A stretch of DNA of 30,724 nt from B16-G9 sp964400655 (GTDB taxonomy: Bacteria; Bacteroidota; Bacteroidia; Bacteroidales; F082): positions 1 through 30,724 of the forward strand of contig CAYNVN010000176.1 in NCBI GenBank assembly GCA_964400655.1, given 5' to 3'. Below are positions 25,114 through 30,724 of this stretch, one piece after another. The position numbers and the translations under genes were made by a program. How positions within the stretch are numbered: the stretch's first letter is position 1; the number at the start of each line of letters is the position of its first letter. The notes beneath the pieces are model-generated. The model was not told where the DNA came from and searched no databases. It was given only the letters and a program-made list of their open reading frames with translations.

Positions 25114-26172
25114 ATGAATAATCAAAAAAGCCTTTTCAAATTACAGTGTCCGGCACCAAAATTTGATTTCGATATTATCACCCTGTCGCACGGCAGCGGC
25201 GGATTACTGACCAACAAGCTGTTGGAATCGGGAGTGTTTGACCTGTTAAAAAACGAAAAACTCGACAAGCATCACGACGGGGCCATGCTCAGCTTTAACG
25301 GGCCTGTGGCTTTTTCAACCGACAGCTTTGTGGTTTCTCCAATCACTTTTCCCGGAGGCGATATCGGCGAACTGGCTGTTAACGGTACGGTAAATGATGT
25401 GGCCATGTGTGGTGCCCTGCCGCAATACCTTTCGTTAAGCTTTATCCTTGAAGAGGGATTGCCCATCAGCCGGTTTTGGGATATTCTGGTATCCATAAAA
25501 TATGCCGCTGACAAGGCAGGCGTGCAAATAGTAACCGGCGACACCAAAGTGGTTGATAAAGGAAAAGGAGATAAAATATTTATCAATACAACAGGTATCG
25601 GGCCGGTTCATCCCAAAGCCAGTATTGATATTAACCACATTTGTGCCGGCGACAAGGTAATTGTAAGCAACAGTATTGCCACCCACGGCATTGCCATTTT
25701 ATCGGTTCGTGAGGGGTTGGAGTTTGAAACAACCATTGAAAGTGATACTTGTAATTTGAACCATCTTACCGCTGAACTGCTGGATGCTTTCGGTAACAAA
25801 ATCCATCTTTTGCGCGACCCCACAAGAGGTGGTGTTGCAGCCACGCTAAATGAAATTTCTAAAGAGAGAAATTTGGGAATTGTATTGGAAAACGATAACA
25901 TTCCCGTTGAACCACAGGTTAAAGCTGCCTGTGAAATCCTGGGACTTGATCCGTTATATGCTGCCAACGAAGGGGTGTTTATGGCTTTTGTACCCGCCGA
26001 AATTGCCAACGAAACGATTAAGCTGTTAAAAAAACACGATGAATCGGCTTATGCCGCAGTTATTGGCGAAGTGGTGGACGATCATCACGGAAAGGTGCTT
26101 ATCACCAATCAAATGGGAGGAACACGTGTTGTGCACATGCCCGTTGGCGAACAGTTGCCGAGAATATGTTAA
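25114..26172 (+). CDS. hypE: Hydrogenase maturation protein HypE
   Basis: This 352-residue PurM-like protein dehydrates the thiocarboxamide that HypF places on its C-terminal Cys, making the CN ligands of [NiFe] hydrogenases. The sequence shows LSHGSGGLLTNKLLE at about 24-38, STDSFVVSPITFPGGDIGEL at 68-87, NGTVNDVAMCGALPQYLSLS at 90-109 and RDPTRGGVAATLNEI. The protein ends PRIC, with the essential C-terminal Cys352. It is full-length. No hypF, hypC, hypD, hypA or hypB is seen within the window, so the partners must be elsewhere. A nickel-type transporter gene follows by 129 bp. Confidence 0.95.
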   Translation: MNNQKSLFKLQCPAPKFDFDIITLSHGSGGLLTNKLLESGVFDLLKNEKLDKHHDGAMLSFNGPVAFSTDSFVVSPITFPGGDIGELAVNGTVNDVAMCGALPQYLSLSFILEEGLPISRFWDILVSIKYAADKAGVQIVTGDTKVVDKGKGDKIFINTTGIGPVHPKASIDINHICAGDKVIVSNSIATHGIAILSVREGLEFETTIESDTCNLNHLTAELLDAFGNKIHLLRDPTRGGVAATLNEISKERNLGIVLENDNIPVEPQVKAACEILGLDPLYAANEGVFMAFVPAEIANETIKLLKKHDESAYAAVIGEVVDDHHGKVLITNQMGGTRVVHMPVGEQLPRIC

Positions 26173-26301
26173 AACACAATTGCCGATATTCAGGAAAGGT
26201 TTTTCGGAACAGTATTATAAGTCGATAAAATATATGATATAGTTTTAAAGAACGATAAAAAATTATTCGGAACTGACCGGCTGATTTAAAATAAATTAAA
26301 C

Positions 26302-27030
26302 ATGGAATCATTAATTCACCTTTTTCCCTGGCTTATGGGGCTTACGGCAGCCATTGTTCATGTATTGAGTGGACCCGACCACCTTGCGGCGGTTACCCCC
26401 ATTGTATTCGATACGAAGAAAAAACAGTGGCAAATCGGTTTTTTTTGGGGAACCGGACATGTAATGGGAATGCTGCTCATCGGTGTTTTGTTTTATTGGT
26501 TTAAAGAGTATATCCCTGTTGAAAAAATATCGGAATATGGAGAGCAATTGGTAGGAGTAATTTTGATAGGTATAGGGTTATGGGCTTTCTATCGCATTGG
26601 GCACGATAAAAAACATCACGTTCATCCGCATAAGCATAAAGAAAACGACGAAGAATATGTGCATATTCACAGCCATGAACACAGTGAGGAGAAACACCCT
26701 TCGGAACATACTCATCTTCATAAAAAAACCGCCCGACAAAACAATATGATGGCTCTGTTTGTTGGTATTATCCACGGTTTTGCAGGCATATCTCATTTTT
26801 TGCTGATGCTTCCGGTTTTGGGTTACGAATCAAAATTTGAATCGGTTCAGTATATTGTGGGGTTCGGGGCAGGCATTATTGCCGCCATGGTTATATATAC
26901 CGTATTGATAGGCAAACTGAACACAATGGAACGTTTCTCCAATAGTAAAAAGCTGTTGGGAAATTTGCGTTTTTACGGAGGAGTGGCTGCCGTGGTTGTA
27001 GGCTTGTTTTGGCTGGTAAGTAACGGTTGA
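26302..27030 (+). CDS. NicO/UreH-type nickel (cobalt) transporter with His-rich loop
   Basis: This 242-residue inner-membrane protein has about six hydrophobic segments (near 8-28, 45-66, 78-98, 150-172, 182-204 and 225-240). The first carries His20 and Asp26-His27 in HVLSGPDHLAAVTP, the metal-binding pattern of nickel/cobalt permeases. Residues 101-140 form a loop with 14 His in 40 residues (for example VHIHSHEHSEEKHPSEHTHL), typical for binding Ni, Co or Zn. A second GIIHGFAGISHFL repeat lies at about 155-167. The hypE gene upstream points to nickel supply for a hydrogenase. Direction of transport is inferred: the UreH-type includes both import and export proteins. Confidence 0.82.
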   Translation: MESLIHLFPWLMGLTAAIVHVLSGPDHLAAVTPIVFDTKKKQWQIGFFWGTGHVMGMLLIGVLFYWFKEYIPVEKISEYGEQLVGVILIGIGLWAFYRIGHDKKHHVHPHKHKENDEEYVHIHSHEHSEEKHPSEHTHLHKKTARQNNMMALFVGIIHGFAGISHFLLMLPVLGYESKFESVQYIVGFGAGIIAAMVIYTVLIGKLNTMERFSNSKKLLGNLRFYGGVAAVVVGLFWLVSNG

Positions 27031-27046
27031 TTTATAAAATATCCCG

Positions 27047-29440
27047 TCAGTCTTCAGGTTCCAGCAGCAGTACCGTACTCTTTTTAATTTTGGCAACACT
27101 GCTTTCCAGCGTTCTGTATTCTCCGTTAACAAACATCTGTGCCTGGTCGGCATAATGGGGACTCATAACATTGCCCGATTGTCCGGTTGGAATAATAGTA
27201 AGTTTTGAAGTCGGATCGGCCATGTCAATAATAAACCTGAGGGCAGGACCTGTGGCAACAGGATATACTCCCGTTACGTTATAAGAGAAGCCCTCTTTAT
27301 CAACCACCTCGTTGGTGCCCGCCATTTCAAACGGCCCCACATTAAACACTTTGTCGAACGGTTCTTTGCGCCCGATGGGATGTACATGGGTTAAAGTATG
27401 AACCCTGCCCCAGCGCCATGAGGTAACATCGTCGCCAAGCTGCTGCTGCAACGAAACAACAGCTTTATCAATGCCCAGCCTGAATGCCTGTAAACGGGTT
27501 TCTTTTTCAGGGGTGTTAACATTATCCCACCATATACAATCGGGGTTGGTAAATAAACGTTCGATGCTTGATCGTATCAGATTGGAGCTTACGGCTTTTT
27601 TAAATCCGTTATTTCCCAACTCATCGGCCATGGCCTGTTCAAGAATGTAATAAAGCATTTTGGTGTAGATTGTTACACCGATATTGTTTATATCCGATTT
27701 ACCATCCCAGTTTTGAAGTGCTTTAATTGCCTGTGCAAAAACGGCATTTTTATTTGAAATTTTATCAGCATCAACCTTGCTGAGTACCAGTTTAACCAGC
27801 TTGACATCGCGGGCCGAATAGTTGTCTGATTGTATTTTTTTCATCTCACCCGCGCTCCATTTATTTTGTGAGTTTAGCAAGAACAAAGCTCTTTCGTGCC
27901 GGTATCCCGGTGAATAGTAACCCGGATAATCTTCGCCGTTAACAGCGGGAGGATGGTCGTTTGAGGTTTCAAGCAGTCCGTCTTCGGGATTTTCCACCTG
28001 AGGGTTAAGCTCAAAGGGATAAAAACCCAACACCTCATCTTTTCCCGATGCACCATCAAGAATCTCCGATGAATTAACATGCGGAGCTCTTTTGGGCAGC
28101 CTGCCCGAAGCCCACCAGGCAATATTGTCGTCGGTATCGGCATAAACCACATTCAGCCCGAGAATATCAATAAATGAACATCCTTTACGAAACTCATCAA
28201 CAGACTGTGCGTTATTGATATACCAAAGCGCCTGCATTACCGTAGCATCAAGATGCTGCAGCCCCCACCATAACGAAACAGGCTGTTTATCTTCGGGAAC
28301 CATGTTCGGATATGCCTCGTTCATAACAGGTCCGTGGCGTGTAAATTTGAGGTTATAAGCCACATCTTCACCATCTTTTACTTTGATAATCTGCTTTTCA
28401 ACGGTCATCTCCTGCCAATGGTCGTTTTCCCATACCTGATTCGGGTTTTTGGGATTAACCTTTTCCTTGTATAAATCCATATTATCGAACGGGAAGATGG
28501 TTACACCCCAGGCATGCTGACCTGTGTTTCCAACCACGGCATACGGTACTCCGGCAAGGTAATAGCCCGAAATAAGATGCCCCGGATAATTTAAAACCGC
28601 TTCGTACCACACGGCCGGCTGTGAATATTTGATATGGGTATCGTTGGCTAAAACAGGATGACCCGATTTGGAACGATCTTTACTTACCACCCAGTTGTTG
28701 GAACCCTCCCAAATGGGAACGGGAATATACTCCTGAAATTCCGTAAAATCGGGAAACAGCTGTGCAACGGGATCGCTGTTTTGATGTAAGGCGGCCACGG
28801 AAGCCGAATCTAAACGGAACAGTTTAAGATATTGATCGCCATACTTGTTTTTAACCTGCGTTACTGCAGGATCCTGCGTTAAAGCCGATGTAAAGGTAAA
28901 AGCCATATAGCCGATGGTGGCATAAACATCCTCCACCCCGAAATGCCGTGGTTTAAAACCTATTAATGTAAACTCAACGGGTAAGTGGTCTTTGTCGATA
29001 AAGGCATTGACTCCGTCAAGAAAAGCGCGGGTTTCTTTTTGCCAGGGCTTATCGTTTGAGTTAAACCATACGGTTTTACTTTTTTCAGCCATTTTGTACA
29101 GGTCGAGATTTCGGAGTTTTTTATCGGTTGAAACCAATGATTCCCCAAGAATTTCCGACAGTGTTCCCCCGGCCACACGGCGTATCATTTCCATTTGAAA
29201 CAATCTTTCCTGTGCCTGCAGATAACCCAGCGCCATATAGGCATCGTGGGCGTTTTTAGCTTCAATGTGCGGAACCCCAAACCGGTCGAAGGTTACCTTT
29301 ACCGGCTGATGCAATCCTTTTATATCAACTTCTCCCGAATAATCGGGGGCGGTACTTTTAAGCCAAAACCAAAGGCCGGCGGCAATGATAATCAATACAA
29401 TAATCAAAGCAATGAAAAAGCGTTTAATAAGTTTCATCAT
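27047..29440 (-). CDS. Penicillin-acylase-family Ntn hydrolase
   Basis: This 797-residue protein of the penicillin amidase (S45) family has an N-terminal hydrophobic segment (about 8-28) that exports or anchors it. The small A region starts with VKVTFDRFGVPHIEA near 47-61. The autocleavage site is EGSNNWVV: Ser247 would become the N-terminal nucleophile of the mature B chain. Downstream are GHPVLANDTHIKYSQPAVWY, GVPYAVVGNTGQHAWGVTIF, SDNYSARDVKLVKLVLS and WRWGRVHTLTHVHPIGR, standard for the family. Members hydrolyse amides such as beta-lactam side chains or acyl-homoserine lactones; the substrate here is unknown. The gene converges with the nickel transporter (16 bp between stops). The oxyR gene lies upstream on the same strand, 96 bp away. 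Confidence 0.9.
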   Translation of the reverse strand: MMKLIKRFFIALIIVLIIIAAGLWFWLKSTAPDYSGEVDIKGLHQPVKVTFDRFGVPHIEAKNAHDAYMALGYLQAQERLFQMEMIRRVAGGTLSEILGESLVSTDKKLRNLDLYKMAEKSKTVWFNSNDKPWQKETRAFLDGVNAFIDKDHLPVEFTLIGFKPRHFGVEDVYATIGYMAFTFTSALTQDPAVTQVKNKYGDQYLKLFRLDSASVAALHQNSDPVAQLFPDFTEFQEYIPVPIWEGSNNWVVSKDRSKSGHPVLANDTHIKYSQPAVWYEAVLNYPGHLISGYYLAGVPYAVVGNTGQHAWGVTIFPFDNMDLYKEKVNPKNPNQVWENDHWQEMTVEKQIIKVKDGEDVAYNLKFTRHGPVMNEAYPNMVPEDKQPVSLWWGLQHLDATVMQALWYINNAQSVDEFRKGCSFIDILGLNVVYADTDDNIAWWASGRLPKRAPHVNSSEILDGASGKDEVLGFYPFELNPQVENPEDGLLETSNDHPPAVNGEDYPGYYSPGYRHERALFLLNSQNKWSAGEMKKIQSDNYSARDVKLVKLVLSKVDADKISNKNAVFAQAIKALQNWDGKSDINNIGVTIYTKMLYYILEQAMADELGNNGFKKAVSSNLIRSSIERLFTNPDCIWWDNVNTPEKETRLQAFRLGIDKAVVSLQQQLGDDVTSWRWGRVHTLTHVHPIGRKEPFDKVFNVGPFEMAGTNEVVDKEGFSYNVTGVYPVATGPALRFIIDMADPTSKLTIIPTGQSGNVMSPHYADQAQMFVNGEYRTLESSVAKIKKSTVLLLEPED

Positions 29441-29463
29441 GATTTGTTTTAAAATGGAAAAAT

Positions 29464-29471
29464 CAAAGATA
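29464..29471 (-). promoter_or_regulatory. Candidate -7 element of the penicillin-acylase gene
   Basis: CAAAGATA reads TATCTTTG on minus, matching TAnnTTTG, about 24 bp upstream of the start. It suggests the gene has its own promoter downstream of oxyR. Confidence 0.4.
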
Positions 29472-29536
29472 CTAAATTGCCGTTACCTTTTTAAACCGAA
29501 AATTGAGAATACGAATGATCGGGTAAGGTTTGGTAT

Positions 29537-30478
29537 TTATTTCCACTCCACCACGGTTCCTCTTTTTGAGTCGGGGTAATGTTTCGGTACGGATGCTTTA
29601 ACGGCATCCGCCAGGCGGTCAATCATTTTCGTTTTGGCAAAACGACGGGTAAAAACCAGGGCCACTTCGCGCAGGGGAACCATATTGCTGAAATGACGAA
29701 TTTGTTTTTTACGGTCATCCGGAATTACCTCTTCGGCCAGTTCGGGAATAAGGGTATAGCCCCCTTCTTTGTCGATGATTCTCATTAGTGTTTCCAACGA
29801 TCCTCCTTCAAATTCAAAAGGCAAATCATCGCTTTCAAGGTCGTGAAGGTCGCACAGGTTTACCACCTGATGCCTAAAACAGTGGCCGTCGTTTAACAAC
29901 CATATCTCGGAAGTGGCTATATCGCCAACCTGAATTACGGGTTTTTTTACCAACGGATGGTTTTTGTTGGAGTAGATCAACATCTCTTCGTAATAAAGCG
30001 GCTTTTCCAATATCTGTTTTTCGTGCAAGGGAGTAACCAAAATTCCTACATCCAATAAATCTTTTTCTAAATTTTCAACAATTTTATCCGTTACCTGTTC
30101 TTCTATTTTAAGTTTAATGTTGGGATGATTCCTTTTAAAATCGCCTGTAAACAAAGGCAACAGATAGGGGGCAATGGTGGGAATAACGGCTATACGCAGT
30201 TCGCCGCTAACTTCGTTTTTTACATCTTTAACAATTTGATCGATTTTTTTTGCCTCCTGAAGCGTGATTCTTGCCTGCTCAATAATTTGTTTGCCCTGCT
30301 CGGTGGGAATTACCGGCTGTCTGGTTCGGTCGAATATAACGACATCCAGTTGCTCTTCCAGTTTTTTAATCTGCATACTAAGGGTAGGCTGAGTTACAAA
30401 ACATTTTTCGGCAGCTGTTGCAAAATGACGGTATGTGTCAACTGCAATGATGTATTCAAGCTGGATAAGTGTTATCAT
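29537..30478 (-). CDS. oxyR: Peroxide-sensing LysR-type regulator OxyR
   Basis: This 313-residue regulator has an N-terminal winged helix (about 1-60, with FATAAEKCFVTQPTLSMQIK as recognition region) and a LysR substrate-type domain from about 90. The redox motif DGHCFRHQVVNLC gives Cys200 and Cys209. This matches the spacing of Cys199 and Cys208 in E. coli OxyR, whose disulfide forms on reaction with hydrogen peroxide. It should activate catalase/peroxidase genes, which are not in this window. The nearest neighbour downstream is the penicillin-acylase gene. No binding site was located. Region C of the intergenic repeats lies directly upstream. Confidence 0.9.
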   Translation of the reverse strand: MITLIQLEYIIAVDTYRHFATAAEKCFVTQPTLSMQIKKLEEQLDVVIFDRTRQPVIPTEQGKQIIEQARITLQEAKKIDQIVKDVKNEVSGELRIAVIPTIAPYLLPLFTGDFKRNHPNIKLKIEEQVTDKIVENLEKDLLDVGILVTPLHEKQILEKPLYYEEMLIYSNKNHPLVKKPVIQVGDIATSEIWLLNDGHCFRHQVVNLCDLHDLESDDLPFEFEGGSLETLMRIIDKEGGYTLIPELAEEVIPDDRKKQIRHFSNMVPLREVALVFTRRFAKTKMIDRLADAVKASVPKHYPDSKRGTVVEWK

Positions 30479-30724
30479 GGTTTTTAAGGTTTAAATCTGG
30501 TTGCTGGTTGCTCGTTGCCCGCCTGTTCTTGTCAGAACATCGGGGTTGCTCGTTCCCCCCGCAAGCCCGAATGTATTGTTCGGTATGGGCGGGGTTGCTT
30601 TTTGCCCCTTCAGCATAGCCCATCGTCATTCCGAAGGAGGCACGACTGAGGCCCGCCCGAACGTATCGTCCGGTACGGGCGGGAATCTCCCAGGCATCAT
30701 CCTGCCTCTGTGGTAATAGGGAGT
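30479..30724. repeat. Gene-free repeat region C with inverted modules
   Basis: GTTGCTGGTTGCTCGTTGC (about 30500-30518) is followed by the TGTTCTTGTCAGAACA module at 30524-30539, as at 602-617. The Gly/Cys-rich unit CCCGAATGTATTG...GGGCGGGG at 30566-30594 and its relative at 30651-30683 are variable palindromes. CATCGTCATTCCGAAGGAGG at 30621-30640, followed by ACGACTGAGG, is the inverse of the right half of regions A and B. No convincing gene is present. The window ends inside this repeat. Confidence 0.75.

Noticed and set aside
25114..26172. SelD, PurM or ThiL rather than HypE
   Set aside because: The C-terminal PRIC cysteine and the STDSFVVSP and NGTVNDVAM motifs are those of HypE.
30501..30716. 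Plus-strand frame of 71 codons at the right edge
   Set aside because: It translates repeat region C; peptides such as HSEGGTTEA recur as artefacts of the same repeat in other frames.

Overview
The window looks like chromosomal DNA of a Bacteroidota bacterium, most likely class Bacteroidia (Bacteroidales/Marinilabiliales-like). The support is a TonB receptor paired with a DUF4249 lipoprotein, a short 77-residue ATP synthase epsilon subunit encoded with atpD apart from other atp genes, a fused KorA with KorB, several secreted proteins whose signal peptides end at Ala-Gln, and promoter-like TAnnTTTG motifs. No rRNA, tRNA, CRISPR array, integrase or transposase was found. The species cannot be named from this evidence.

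Layout, left to right. (1) 1-664: gene-free, filled with repeats: 9-bp-period arrays and a composite palindromic element. (2) 665-4503: a long-chain acyl-CoA synthetase (minus) and, divergent from it, an O-antigen-ligase-like membrane protein with a C-terminal TPR region. (3) 4600-8925: a two-gene minus-strand unit for exported surface proteins (a tail-fibre-like repeat protein, then an Asp-box beta-propeller protein), preceded by three 21-bp-spaced repeats upstream of a candidate promoter. (4) 8981-12407: korA-korB for a 2-oxoacid:ferredoxin oxidoreductase, with a small 2[4Fe-4S] ferredoxin divergent from it. (5) 12561-16951: a secreted TPR protein, then a DUF4249 lipoprotein/TonB receptor pair whose genes overlap by four bases. 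(6) 17030-21125: clpS-nfeD-floA-relA, all minus. The RelA-type protein has an intact synthetase domain but a visibly degenerate hydrolase domain. (7) 21259-22370: a Nudix hydrolase and a DUF2141 protein. (8) 22448-24208: atpD-atpC. (9) 24209-25113: gene-free, with a second composite repeat sharing 85 identical bases with the first. (10) 25114-27030: hypE and a His-rich NicO/UreH-type nickel transporter, with no other hyp gene beside them. (11) 27047-30478: a penicillin-acylase-family Ntn hydrolase and an OxyR with both redox cysteines. (12) 30479-30724: a third repeat region in the opposite orientation.

Most genes are ordinary core metabolism. KorAB with the ferredoxin suggests low-potential electron metabolism; hypE and the Ni transporter suggest a [NiFe] hydrogenase elsewhere in the genome; OxyR shows peroxide exposure; the O-antigen ligase, TonB/DUF4249 pair and exported proteins concern the cell envelope. 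The least explained features are the 21-bp triple repeat upstream of the two-gene exported-protein unit and the mosaic palindromic intergenic elements.
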